Shown: positions 25,207-33,983 of the stretch, piece by piece
Layout: each line of letters opens with the position of its first letter
Position numbering within the stretch: position 1 is the stretch's first letter
Assembly (NCBI RefSeq): GCF_004331035.1
Contig: NZ_SJNT01000007.1
Span: forward strand, 62,001 to 126,000
DNA length: 64,000 nt
Direction of reading: 5' to 3'
Source: Acinetobacter sp. ANC 4910
GTDB taxonomy: Bacteria; Pseudomonadota; Gammaproteobacteria; Pseudomonadales; Moraxellaceae
Notes under the pieces: model-generated
What the model saw: the letters and a program-made list of their open reading frames with translations, nothing else
The model's database searches: none
Told to the model about the DNA's origin: nothing
Position numbers and translations under genes: made by a program

Positions 25207-25529
25207 GAACAATTCCAAGTTTTTTTTAAGTCTTTTCATAATGATATGTATTTAAATAACTTTTTCTAACAGACTTATTTTAACTGAAAAAGCCACGCCA
25301 TCTGCATAAAAAATCAGGTAAAAACTTCCTATTTTTAATCGCAACCTTTTAATCCAAATCTGATGAAAACACTCAACTTTTAACGTTTAGATGAAATCTA
25401 AAAACATTAAAAATTTCTAATTAATTGAATGAATTTACGCTGTTTTTTCACTTTATAAATTGATCACAATCGGACTATGTGCTATCTATAAATAAGTAGC
25501 AATAATGATAAACAACAGGAGTAAATCCG
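25207..25529. other. Divergent intergenic region
   Basis: 323 AT-rich bases between the leftward esterase and the rightward universal stress gene. No coding frame is seen. The right part contains the promoter listed at 25460-25488. Confidence 0.5.
25460..25488 (+). promoter_or_regulatory. Candidate sigma-70 promoter of the first usp gene
   Basis: TTGATC at 25460-25465, 17-base spacer, TATCTA at 25483-25488, 41 bases before the ATG. TTGAT-CACA-ATCGG (25460-25473) also partly resembles an FNR-type box (TTGAT-N4-ATCAA), which could be chance. Confidence 0.4.
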
Positions 25530-25973
25530 ATGTCTTACCAACATATTTTAGTTCCAGTAGACGGCTCTGCAATTTCATTCTCCGCAGTTAAACAGGCCGC
25601 GATTATTGCGAAAGCATTTGGCAGCGAATTAACTTTAATTAGCCTTGTTGCAGAAGATCCTTTTACTGAAGTCGACTTTTATTATTCTTCTGCAATTATG
25701 AAAGAATACTTTGTACAAGCTTATGCCAATGCTGAAAAAGCACTAAAAGAAGCGGTTGTCTTTGCTCAAGCTGAAGGTGTCGAACCAACAACTCAAATCA
25801 TTAAAGGGCAAGTTTCTGCGGAAGGTGTGGTTCAAACTGCTGAAGAAAAGAAATCTGACTTAATTGTCATGGGTTCGCATGGTCGTAAGGGATTCCAAAA
25901 GTTTTTACTCGGTAGCTTCGCGCAAGATGTGCTCCGCGGTACACATTTACCTGTTTTAATTGTGAAAGAATAA
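25530..25973 (+). CDS. Universal stress protein, UspA family (first of two)
   Basis: 147 residues, a single Usp domain. The N-terminal strand is YQHILVPVDGS. The ATP-binding motif G-x2-G-x9-G-S is present as MGSHGRKGFQKFLLGSFAQ, which assigns it to the nucleotide-binding Usp subgroup. AGGAG precedes the ATG at good spacing. A second gene of identical length follows 121 bases downstream, an evident tandem duplication. Usp proteins are cytoplasmic and accumulate under growth arrest and oxidative or acid stress; the specific role here is unknown. Confidence 0.92.
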   Translation: MSYQHILVPVDGSAISFSAVKQAAIIAKAFGSELTLISLVAEDPFTEVDFYYSSAIMKEYFVQAYANAEKALKEAVVFAQAEGVEPTTQIIKGQVSAEGVVQTAEEKKSDLIVMGSHGRKGFQKFLLGSFAQDVLRGTHLPVLIVKE

Positions 25974-25985
25974 GTTAAAAAATCA

Positions 25986-26009
25986 AGCACCTACTTTTAG
26001 GTGGGTGCT
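25986..26009 (+). terminator. Hairpin between the two usp genes
   Basis: AGCACC (25986-25991) / GGTGCT (26004-26009), with an overlapping ACCT/AGGT alternative pairing. It lacks a T tract, so it may only attenuate transcription or protect the 3' end of the first message. Confidence 0.35.
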
Positions 26010-26094
26010 CATTGAAGTATCTTTCGTAGATGCTTTAAAAGTTCTCTAATACATAAAGCCAAGTTTTTATAATAATGATCGAAGGTGTGCACTC

Positions 26095-26538
26095 ATGACT
26101 TATCAACATATTTTAGTACCTGTCGATGAATCTCCAATCTCCTACACTGCTGTTGAGCAAGCACTTTCTCTAGCTAAACTATTAAACTGCCGTGTTACTG
26201 TAATGTGTGTGGTGGCTGTCGACCCTTTTGTCGGCGTCGACTTTTATAAAGTTGCCCCAGCAATTACAGATTATTTTATGCAGGCTGAAGAAAATGCCCA
26301 AAAGCGTTTGGCAGATATTAAACAATCCTTCGTTCGAGATGAAATTGAGGTCGACACCAAAGTCATTCGTGGTGTTTCTGTTTCAGATGGCATTATCCAA
26401 ATTGCGGATGAAGTCAGTGCAGACTTAATCATTATGGGCTCACATGGTCGTACTGGCTTCAAAAAGATGATGCTTGGTAGTGTTGCACAAGCGGTACTTA
26501 CACAATCTCCTATTCCAGTTCTGATTGTAAAAGTTTAA
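26095..26538 (+). CDS. Universal stress protein, UspA family (second of two)
   Basis: 147 residues with the same layout as its upstream neighbour: YQHILVPVDES at the start and ATP-binding motif MGSHGRTGFKKMMLGSVAQ. Both share the Asp-Pro-Phe-(T/V)-x-Val-Asp-Phe-Tyr region around residues 45-52. It is clearly diverged from the first copy, so the duplication is not recent. A terminator follows at 26551-26580. Confidence 0.92.
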   Translation: MTYQHILVPVDESPISYTAVEQALSLAKLLNCRVTVMCVVAVDPFVGVDFYKVAPAITDYFMQAEENAQKRLADIKQSFVRDEIEVDTKVIRGVSVSDGIIQIADEVSADLIIMGSHGRTGFKKMMLGSVAQAVLTQSPIPVLIVKV

Positions 26539-26550
26539 AGCACATAATAT

Positions 26551-26580
26551 AAAAAATCCCTCTACGTCGAGGGATTTTTT
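26551..26580 (+). terminator. Rho-independent terminator
   Basis: AAAAAATCCCTC (26551-26562) / GAGGGATTTTTT (26569-26580), just after the second usp gene. Confidence 0.93.
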
Positions 26581-26630
26581 ATATGTCTGTTCGGGAAAAT
26601 GCAGAACTTACATTATTAAAAGCAACTTTA

Positions 26631-26726
26631 TTAGTTTTTAATTTGAATCGCACTCGCCATTACATCTTCAGGCACTTGATCTGTAAATATCCTCTGGCAT
26701 AAAGCTATACACCTTCCCCTACACAA
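26631..26726 (-). pseudogene. Possible remnant of a gene's 3' end
   Basis: An open frame of 31 codons from a TTG at 26726 to TAA at 26631. Its last part reads DQVPEDVMASAIQIKN, which looks like protein rather than random translation. No ribosome site or start is convincing. It is perhaps the tail of a lost gene between the usp genes and pepN. Low confidence. Confidence 0.2.
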
Positions 26727-26769
26727 TTTTTAGTTTCAATTTTAGTTGTTTAGCCTTTAATGAAGCCAA

Positions 26770-26804
26770 TAAAAAGGCTATTTCCCATTGCTGAAAAATA
26801 GCCT
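26770..26804 (-). terminator. Terminator of pepN
   Basis: Reading leftward: AGGCTATTT arm (complement of 26796-26804), loop, AAATAGCCT arm (complement of 26775-26783), then a T5 tract (26770-26774). Confidence 0.85.
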
Positions 26805-26833
26805 GAACATGCTTAAAGTTTAGAAACTTTTTA

Positions 26834-29443
26834 TCAGATACTCAGCATACTATTTAAAGTTTCCACCACATTTTTAGATTTGACTTGCGGCTTTAAAGCT
26901 TCTAAAGATGCCAATACATCAGAACGTTGTGGTTCAGCTAAAGTATACCAACGAGATAAAACCTGTAATAAACGTGAACCTAAAATTGGATTCTTTTCAT
27001 CTAAATACTTGGCCAAATCTACAAAATGTGCAACACCAAAGCTCCATGTATTCGCAGGATTACTGTTTAAACCGCCGCTTACAGCTCGAATTCGGTTGGG
27101 TACTCCCAAATCATAATCTGGGTGATTAATCAAAGCACGAATACTTTCTGCTGTTGCATTCGGATGTGACGCTTGCACCGTAAACCATTGGTCAAGCGAA
27201 AGTGCTTCATCTTTGAAGCGCGTATAAAAGTCTTGGAGAGCAGTTGACGCTTGTGGTGCATCATTCCATACTAAAACACGCAAAGCTCCTAAACGCTCTG
27301 ACATATTACGTGTATTGGTATATTGACTATATGCCAAATCAAATGCTTCCATATCGCCTTGACGTGCCAACATCATCAACATGATATTTTTCAATGCCCG
27401 CACACCCATTGCCTGTGAAAAATCTTTCTGCAAATCAGGGTCTAAAGCCAAGTATATTTCTTTACAGAATTGACCTAATTCACGTGCCAAGGTATTTAAC
27501 AATGCATTACGCTTTTCTTGAATTACGGCAGGATTATAGTTTTGATCAATACGACTGCCCAAGTAACCTTCGCTCGGAACATCAAACAAACGGGAAGCCA
27601 GTAAAGGATCTTTTTCGACAAGCGCTGGCAACGTATTTTTAATGGCTTGTACATAAATTGCTGCATCATGATCATTCAATAAAACACGCTCTAACAAGGT
27701 TTGTGTTGCCTGCCATTGGTTAAAGCCGTTGGTTTCATATTGAAGCAAGAACGCCAACTCTTCATCTGAATAGTTAAATTCAAGATTGACTGGTGCAGAG
27801 AAATTACGTAATAAAGATACGACAGGTTTCGCTGTTACACTCGTAAAGACAATGCTAGCTTGTTCTTGATCGAACAAATACACACCATCTTTTACACCAT
27901 TTTCAAATAATGCTTCAGATTTCAGCGTGTATTGTTCACCCGTTTCCGCATTAAATAATGCCAGTGCAACAGGAATAGGCACTGCTTTTAAGTTCGGGTA
28001 TTTCGCATGGGCTTTAAAACTTTGCTTAAAACTCAAACGATACGTTTGTGCCACAGCATCATACTCACCTGTCGCTTCAAGTTTTGGAGTGCCTGGTTGA
28101 TTGTACCAAGTCAGGAACTTTGACAAATCAACACCTGAACCCGCAGTTAAAGCAGCAACCCAATCTTCAACGGTTACCGCTTGACCATCATGACGGCGGA
28201 AATATTCATCTGTACCTTTACGGAATTTTTCTTTTCCTAATAAGGTTGCCATCATGCGGTTAATTTCCGCACCTTTCTCATATACAGTAGCTGTATAAAA
28301 GTTATTGATTTCTACAAAATGGTCAGGACGTGGCGGATGTGATAGCGGACCTGAATCTTCAGGGAATTGATGTGCTTTTAATACCGCCACATCATCAATC
28401 CGTTGTACGGCTGCCGATTGTAAGTCTTCCGAAAAAGATTGATCACGGAAAACCGTTAAGCCTTCTTTCAAACACAGTTGGAACCAGTCACGGCAAGTAA
28501 TACGGTTACCGGTCCAGTTATGGAAGTATTCATGTGCAATGACCGATTGCACACGCATAATTGCAGCGTCTGTCGTGTATTCTTCATCAGCCAGCACACA
28601 TGAGGTATTAAAGATATTTAAACCTTTATTTTCCATTGCACCCATATTGAAAGCGCTGGTGGCAACAATCATGTAATTGTCTAGATCATATGGACGACCA
28701 TAGTGTTCTTCATCCCAACGCATGGAATGTTTTAAGGCTTCCATCGCAATATGGCATTTTGGAATATCTTTTTCTTCAGCATAAATTTCCAAAGCCACAT
28801 CACGTCCTTCAGAGGTCGTGTATCGATCTTTTAAGACAGCTAAATCACCAATCACACAAGCAAAAAGATAGCTTGGTTTTTTGGTTGGATCTTGCCAAAT
28901 CGCAAAATGGCGGTCTTCACCAACTGAACCTGTTTCAAGCAAATTACCATTGGCCAAAAGTACTAGGTATTTTTTATCGGCTTCTACACGTGTCGTAAAT
29001 ACAGCTAGGACATCAGGACGGTCTGGATAGAATGTAATTTTACGGAAACCTTCAGGTTCGTTTTGCGTTACATACAAATCTGATGCTGCTTGGTATAAGC
29101 CTTCAAGTTGCGTGTTTGATTCTGGATGAATGACCACTGATGTTTCTAAAATGACTTCATTTGGTGCATTGTGAACGATGAGCTGCTCACTATCTAAAGT
29201 GTAATCGCTCGCATTTAAAACCTGACCATTTAAACAAATAGATTTCAGCTCTAAATCACGTCCCAATAAGACCAAATCGCCTTCTGTCTGGCGTTTCATT
29301 ACCAAATTGGCATCCACTTGGGTATATTCTGCATAAACCTGAATATCCAAATTGATCGAATCAACCAGAAATACAGGTTTTTCATAGTCTTTTAAATAGA
29401 CAGTTTGGTCTGCTTCAACCACTGGATTTGCCGCAATGTTCAT
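26834..29443 (-). CDS. pepN: Aminopeptidase N (M1 family)
   Basis: 869 residues from the ATG at 29443, which has AGGA at 7-base spacing; the frame upstream to 29509 has no such site. This is a cytoplasmic zinc aminopeptidase removing N-terminal residues from peptides. Seen: the substrate-recognition motif GAMENKGLNIF, the zinc site HEYFHNWTG (HExxH) with the third ligand Glu 18 residues later (LKEGLT), and DUF3458-type C-terminal Ig-like and helical domains. Length matches E. coli PepN (870). It is single-gene with its own terminator. Confidence 0.96.
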   Translation of the reverse strand: MNIAANPVVEADQTVYLKDYEKPVFLVDSINLDIQVYAEYTQVDANLVMKRQTEGDLVLLGRDLELKSICLNGQVLNASDYTLDSEQLIVHNAPNEVILETSVVIHPESNTQLEGLYQAASDLYVTQNEPEGFRKITFYPDRPDVLAVFTTRVEADKKYLVLLANGNLLETGSVGEDRHFAIWQDPTKKPSYLFACVIGDLAVLKDRYTTSEGRDVALEIYAEEKDIPKCHIAMEALKHSMRWDEEHYGRPYDLDNYMIVATSAFNMGAMENKGLNIFNTSCVLADEEYTTDAAIMRVQSVIAHEYFHNWTGNRITCRDWFQLCLKEGLTVFRDQSFSEDLQSAAVQRIDDVAVLKAHQFPEDSGPLSHPPRPDHFVEINNFYTATVYEKGAEINRMMATLLGKEKFRKGTDEYFRRHDGQAVTVEDWVAALTAGSGVDLSKFLTWYNQPGTPKLEATGEYDAVAQTYRLSFKQSFKAHAKYPNLKAVPIPVALALFNAETGEQYTLKSEALFENGVKDGVYLFDQEQASIVFTSVTAKPVVSLLRNFSAPVNLEFNYSDEELAFLLQYETNGFNQWQATQTLLERVLLNDHDAAIYVQAIKNTLPALVEKDPLLASRLFDVPSEGYLGSRIDQNYNPAVIQEKRNALLNTLARELGQFCKEIYLALDPDLQKDFSQAMGVRALKNIMLMMLARQGDMEAFDLAYSQYTNTRNMSERLGALRVLVWNDAPQASTALQDFYTRFKDEALSLDQWFTVQASHPNATAESIRALINHPDYDLGVPNRIRAVSGGLNSNPANTWSFGVAHFVDLAKYLDEKNPILGSRLLQVLSRWYTLAEPQRSDVLASLEALKPQVKSKNVVETLNSMLSI

Positions 29444-29641
29444 ATCATTTCCTATTTGTCTTTTTAGCATTGACATTTGCATTGCGTAAAATCCTTCAAC
29501 ACAGCACAAGTATCTTTGCCCTTATTTATCATTCAATATGGGTGTTTATTTTCTGCATTTCAATCATGATTGTGCATAATTTTAAGGAGATGTATTTTAT
29601 TTATACGCTTTATTCCTCTTCTATGAGTATGTCTGCTAAAA

Positions 29642-30085
29642 ATGAAAATACAATACCTGTTTTACAGCAGCATCCTGCTAAGTTTCGCATCAGCTGCAAT
29701 TGCCGCGCCAACTATTGAATACATGGAATGTCTGGGGGCGGATCAACAACATAATTTTGTTTTGGTTGCCCCAATTCAAAATGAGCAAACAATAAAACTG
29801 ATGTATTTTCCTTATTTAAAACCCATTTCTTTGCATTATATAAAAACTGAAAATATTGAAATGGCAGAAGGTCGCCCCTTTGAACAACATCTTTTTTTCA
29901 ACGAACGTCATTCCCAACGTAATACAGGACAATATGAAATTATTCTGCAAGGTGCACGGATTTATGCCGTGATCTATACTGCGAAGCATTCAGGTGTAAT
30001 CACGGCTTATCAAAATTATCTGGCAGATGAACAAAAACAGAAAGTGAATCAGACACTCATAGCCCATAAATTACAGTGTATTTAG
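29642..30085 (+). CDS. Small secreted protein of unknown function
   Basis: 147 residues. The N terminus is a signal peptide (positive MK, hydrophobic YLFYSSILLSFASAAIA, cleavage after AIAA), so the mature protein of about 125 residues should be periplasmic. One Cys lies near each end (ECLG and the C-terminal LQCI), which could form a disulfide. No domain recognised. The ribosome site is weak. It is divergent from pepN and alone. Confidence 0.65.
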   Translation: MKIQYLFYSSILLSFASAAIAAPTIEYMECLGADQQHNFVLVAPIQNEQTIKLMYFPYLKPISLHYIKTENIEMAEGRPFEQHLFFNERHSQRNTGQYEIILQGARIYAVIYTAKHSGVITAYQNYLADEQKQKVNQTLIAHKLQCI

Positions 30086-30249
30086 CGCATACGTCCCTAT
30101 TTCAGTTACACACCGTTTCGTATCACTGGTGCGGGTGACATTTTTATGACTTATCTTTCAAACTGACTACAATTTGTGCACGTTTTTTGCTTGTTAATAG
30201 ATGTGCAAAGCGCACTATAAAAATCAGCAAAATAAAAACGAGGTGCAAA

Positions 30250-30513
30250 ATGTATATCAAAGAACTCTTAATCCGTACGGAAAATATTAAAGTCATGCAA
30301 ACCTTACACGCAGCAGGAATCGATCATAAAGTGATTGCCACATTTATGTGTTGCGAAGGTATTCCAATGCAAGCGCAAGAAGTTAGCAGCGTTTTAAATC
30401 AATATGATGCTTTAGGAAGCAAAAAAATTCCTTCCAAAAAAGTCAAAGCCTTAATTTGTGCCAAACAACTCGGAGAAGATGACGAAACCCTGCCTTGCCC
30501 GGCAGCCTATTAA
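30250..30513 (+). CDS. Small conserved-looking cytoplasmic protein, unknown function
   Basis: 87 residues from the ATG at 30250, chosen because GAGGTG lies 7 bases upstream; an upstream in-frame start at 30187 has none. Composition is soluble and alpha-helical; a helix near residues 20-50 (MQTLHAAGIDHKVIATFM) has a helix-turn-helix-like look but no firm match. Three Cys are scattered. A terminator follows. Confidence 0.65.
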   Translation: MYIKELLIRTENIKVMQTLHAAGIDHKVIATFMCCEGIPMQAQEVSSVLNQYDALGSKKIPSKKVKALICAKQLGEDDETLPCPAAY

Positions 30514-30536
30514 ATTCTTTTTAGTCACTTACGAAT

Positions 30537-30566
30537 AAAGAGCTGCTTAAATGAGTCGCTCTTTTT
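30537..30566 (+). terminator. Rho-independent terminator
   Basis: AAAGAGC (30537-30543) / GCTCTTT (30558-30564) and T5, after the 87-residue gene. Confidence 0.75.
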
Positions 30567-30676
30567 ATTTGCAAAACATCAGCAAAGCGTTGCACAAATG
30601 CTTAACAGTTCAGCTCAGTACAACGACTAAACGGTGTATAATCTTAAGCACTGATTCAATTATTCGATGACCAACC

Positions 30677-31834
30677 ATGCTGCTCCAAATTCTGCAAAAA
30701 CAACTGGATGAAAGCACAACTTGTCCGCTTTGTCAGGCAGCAATGTATTGGGTAGAAGCAGAACAGTATGATCAAGATGTGCAATTTCATGAATGTAGTC
30801 ACTGTGCACATCGGGTGTTCCAATCCGATAAATTTACTTGCCACTGTGGCGGTTGTGCTTCAAAACGTAAAAAACTACTGCAAGAAACACGACTGCAAGA
30901 GCAACGAAAACTCAAAAAGAAAGAGATTGTAGAGCTAGAACTTAGCCAACTCAGTTTTCTGCACAAACTGTTTTTACTCAGTATTCTGGACAATCAGATT
31001 CAGGAATATTCAGCACATGACGAATTTATTCATTGGGAAAAAATTAAATATCAACCCATTACCCCCAATTATTATTTTCAAAGTACCTTGCTTAAGCAAC
31101 TGTTAAAAGATCAGATTTTAATTGCCAAAGATTTCGCAGAAGAAGCGCATGAATATTATGTCAATGTTCGTCTAGAAGGTTATACAGAACCAAGTTTGTT
31201 CAGTATCACCCAACAACTCAGACATTGGTTTTACGAAAATTTAAAACTCGGTATCCCATTTAAAGACGCTGACGAAGTTAAAAACACGCTGTATTTAATC
31301 TTGTATCAAGAAATCGTTCAGTTTATGCAATTTTACTGCAAATCTTGGGGGGTTCAAATTGCGGGAAATCAGAGCTTTCAAACCTTTTGTTATCGTTTAA
31401 TGGATACTCTCGCAGTGGGTCAGATTTATTACCTGATGCAAACTGGATTAGAATATCTGCATGAACAAAAAGCGCTTAAGCCTCGCAATGAGAACTTCAT
31501 TAATACCAACTTACTCAAAAAAACTGTTCAGCAGTATCGAGAACGGTCACTCGCAGAAAAATGGGAAACATCTACACTTCCTCGTTTACCGACTATGCCC
31601 CTCAGTAAAATGAGTGAAATCCTATTTTTTAAGTTTCTCGGTTATGATGAACGTATTTTCTTTCAACCTGTGTGGCGTTCGTGGAAGAAAATTGAACCGC
31701 GTTTAAACTTTTATTCAGTCAAACGCTGTATGTATTGTGGTTCCAACGACTTAGCCGTTGACTATGATGCCGAAGAATATGTGTCATTATTTTGTCGACG
31801 TTGTAAGCATCAGGACCACTATTTCACACGGTGA
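30677..31834 (+). CDS. Protein with zinc-ribbon-like Cys clusters at both ends, unknown function
   Basis: 385 residues. N-terminal Cys pairs are Cys16/Cys19 and Cys40/Cys43 (CPLC, CSHC), then Cys55/Cys57/Cys60 (CHCGGC); the C terminus has Cys351/Cys354 and Cys373/Cys376 (CMYC, CRRC). Between them is a helical, Gln/Leu-rich region with a basic coiled segment at about 63-85 (KRKK, EQRKLKKKE). No catalytic motif is seen. The stop TGA (31832-31834) abuts the thiM frame. Nucleic-acid or protein binding through two zinc ribbons is a reasonable guess only. No clear ribosome site before the ATG. Confidence 0.75.
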   Translation: MLLQILQKQLDESTTCPLCQAAMYWVEAEQYDQDVQFHECSHCAHRVFQSDKFTCHCGGCASKRKKLLQETRLQEQRKLKKKEIVELELSQLSFLHKLFLLSILDNQIQEYSAHDEFIHWEKIKYQPITPNYYFQSTLLKQLLKDQILIAKDFAEEAHEYYVNVRLEGYTEPSLFSITQQLRHWFYENLKLGIPFKDADEVKNTLYLILYQEIVQFMQFYCKSWGVQIAGNQSFQTFCYRLMDTLAVGQIYYLMQTGLEYLHEQKALKPRNENFINTNLLKKTVQQYRERSLAEKWETSTLPRLPTMPLSKMSEILFFKFLGYDERIFFQPVWRSWKKIEPRLNFYSVKRCMYCGSNDLAVDYDAEEYVSLFCRRCKHQDHYFTR

Positions 31835-31846
31835 ATGGTGAACATC

Positions 31847-32716
31847 ATGTCTACACTTTCAAACCAACCCATAATTGACCTTCAGGATAATTTAGTGGAT
31901 CAAACCGCAGCATTACTACAGAAAATTATTGAAGCACATACTCAGCTTCGTGCGACCCAGCCTCTAGTACAATGTATTACCAATAGTGTCGCAGCCAATT
32001 ATGTAGCCAATGTTCTACTCGCATGTGGTGCTTCACCGGCCATGATTGACAACCCCTTTGAAGCAGAAAGTTTTACTCGTATTAGTAGCGCACTCAGTAT
32101 TAATCTGGGCACGCCAACAACAGAACAAATGCAGGCAATGCAAATTTCTGCCAATACCGCACATCAAACTTCTATTCCTTGGGTACTTGACCCTGTTGGT
32201 TATGGCAACATTTTATCTTGGCGCTCAGAAATGACCAATGAATTGTTGCAATATCAACCTACAGTGATTCGAGGGAATGCTTCTGAAATGAGTGGACTGG
32301 CAGGTAATCAGGTTGCAGGTAAAGGGGTAGATAGTACACTGGATAGTGCTGAAGTCTATGTACAAGCTTGGGCTTTGTTAAACCATGCAGAGTGTATTGC
32401 GATTTCGGGAGAATCCGATTTTATTCTTTCTAAAGAATTGAACCGTGTCATTCAAGTGAATGGTGGTTGCTTTCTACAACCGCGTGTGACTGCAACAGGT
32501 TGTGCGCTTGGTGCTTTAATTGCAGCTTATTGTGCTGTAACCGATGCAACTACTGCAACGCTAACAGCACATGTGCATTTTGCCGTGGCAGGACAATTGG
32601 CTTACCAAACAGCACAGACTGTGGGATCATTTAATGTTGCTTTCTTAGATGCATTAGATCGTATTGATACAGAACTATTGAATGAATATGCGGATGTTAA
32701 AATCATCAATCGTTAA
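31847..32716 (+). CDS. thiM: Hydroxyethylthiazole kinase
   Basis: 289 residues from the ATG at 31847, which has GGTGA five bases upstream; the ATG at 31835 directly after the upstream stop has no room for a site. It phosphorylates 4-methyl-5-(2-hydroxyethyl)thiazole in the thiamine salvage pathway. Conserved parts: QCITNSVAANYVANVLLACG, PAMIDNP, WVLDPVGYG, IRGNASEM and the catalytic-loop motif TATGCALGAL. No TPP riboswitch or other thi gene is visible beside it, so it is probably driven from the upstream promoter. Confidence 0.93.
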   Translation: MSTLSNQPIIDLQDNLVDQTAALLQKIIEAHTQLRATQPLVQCITNSVAANYVANVLLACGASPAMIDNPFEAESFTRISSALSINLGTPTTEQMQAMQISANTAHQTSIPWVLDPVGYGNILSWRSEMTNELLQYQPTVIRGNASEMSGLAGNQVAGKGVDSTLDSAEVYVQAWALLNHAECIAISGESDFILSKELNRVIQVNGGCFLQPRVTATGCALGALIAAYCAVTDATTATLTAHVHFAVAGQLAYQTAQTVGSFNVAFLDALDRIDTELLNEYADVKIINR

Positions 32717-32746
32717 GAAAGTGAGCAACCTCTAACACTGATTCGC

Positions 32747-33478
32747 TTAGCTTGCCGCACGTTCAATCGCACTCAATATTGCAGCTTCTGTCAACATTTT
32801 GGTATTGAGTTTACTTACACACATCATGCCCATTCCATCAAAGAAATCTGGTGTGTGTTGCATAAAGAAATCGATATGTTGATTTGCATGCTCATGAATA
32901 TGAATCGATTCATCTAAGGCAGTTTCAGGGATTACTCTAGGATGTACATAAATATCTTCCCCACGTTTTTGCACATCAGATTTTCTCAATGCAATTAATT
33001 TAAGTATTTCAAGGTAGTCTTGAGGTGTATCCATATCAGTGCGTGGATAAAAATTCTGTGCACAAGATGCAAGTAAAGCATAAGCTTTCGGTTGCATTAA
33101 GGTCACCACAATCCACAAAGGAAGAAGTGGATGTTTGATACTATGTTGTATTGCCACTTTAATGATTGAATTAATGGTTTTGTTGGCTCGTTGATAGTTG
33201 GGTAAAAATGATCCACGAGAATTCGCCACAAAAAGATTCTTTTCACGAATATTCAGTTTTAATATAAGAATACTGTTATACCCAATTAAACGAACGCCAT
33301 CAAAATACTCGACTACTTGCACCGATATCGCATCAGAATCATGCATAAAATCATGCAATTCTTGCTTACAGGTATCAGGAAAAATAATACGGTCAAATGC
33401 TAAAAGTTGTTCTAGATATTGGTTCTGATGTTCAGGTAATAACTTCTTATAATCTGTTATTGTTTCAGAAATATTCAT
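32747..33478 (-). CDS. Hypothetical protein with a possible GNAT-like fold
   Basis: 243 residues, soluble. The central part (about 60-150) alternates strands and helices with a hydrophobic strand YNSILILKLNI and a basic loop SRGSFLPNYQRANKTIN, reminiscent of N-acyltransferase (GNAT-like) proteins. There is no diagnostic acetyl-CoA-binding motif, so the fold call is weak. A His-rich stretch (HIHEHANQHIDFF) lies near 192-206. It converges on thiM and has a 505-base AT-rich gap upstream. Confidence 0.65.
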   Translation of the reverse strand: MNISETITDYKKLLPEHQNQYLEQLLAFDRIIFPDTCKQELHDFMHDSDAISVQVVEYFDGVRLIGYNSILILKLNIREKNLFVANSRGSFLPNYQRANKTINSIIKVAIQHSIKHPLLPLWIVVTLMQPKAYALLASCAQNFYPRTDMDTPQDYLEILKLIALRKSDVQKRGEDIYVHPRVIPETALDESIHIHEHANQHIDFFMQHTPDFFDGMGMMCVSKLNTKMLTEAAILSAIERAAS

Positions 33479-33983
33479 AACTCCGTCCGAGTTGAATAGA
33501 CCTCACCATTCTAATCCCAGATGATTCTGTCTGACATCCCCTAAATTAGGTAATTAAGCCTTAAAGGTATAGTTAAAAGACGATTATTCATCTTTTAAAT
33601 CAATCAATTAAAAAGTTATTATCTCATTCAAATCAATAAGATATAATTAAAATATAGGTTATAACAACATCATAAACATTCAAAAAATTAATCCATATTT
33701 TTTTTAAGATTTTTTGTCAATGATTATACAGGCTGCGATCAATTTCACTGATTATGCAAATAAAGTGCGTTATAAGATGAACCAATAGCATCTTTAAGTC
33801 ACCCTTACCTAAAAATGCTATTGGTTCAATTATCACTTTTAACCCATTCAGTGATAATTTATATATCTAGTGTAATCATTAACTTGCACAATTATCTGCT
33901 GTATTTAAAGTAATTTAAAAAAATTTCAGCATAAGAATGAAGTATATTTATATTTTAAAGAAGATTCTTCTATGGAATGAATT
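33479..33983. other. Long AT-rich intergenic region with two hairpins
   Basis: 505 bases with no credible coding frame. Its right half contains the tandem inverted repeats listed at 33779-33859. The first 250 bases show nothing recognisable. Confidence 0.55.
33779..33859. repeat. Two adjoining perfect hairpins
   Basis: Hairpin 1: 13-base arms GAACCAATAGCAT (33779-33791) / ATGCTATTGGTTC (33815-33827), 23-base loop. Hairpin 2 starts at the next base: AATTATCACT (33828-33837) / AGTGATAATT (33850-33859), 12-base loop. They are 125 bases before the Lrp-family gene. This could be a structured RNA, a leader element or a small mobile palindrome. Confidence 0.5.

Noticed and set aside
31835..31860. 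Upstream ATG of thiM and a possible TPP riboswitch
   Set aside because: The first ATG leaves no room for a ribosome site. No THI-box sequence was found in the preceding bases, which are coding.
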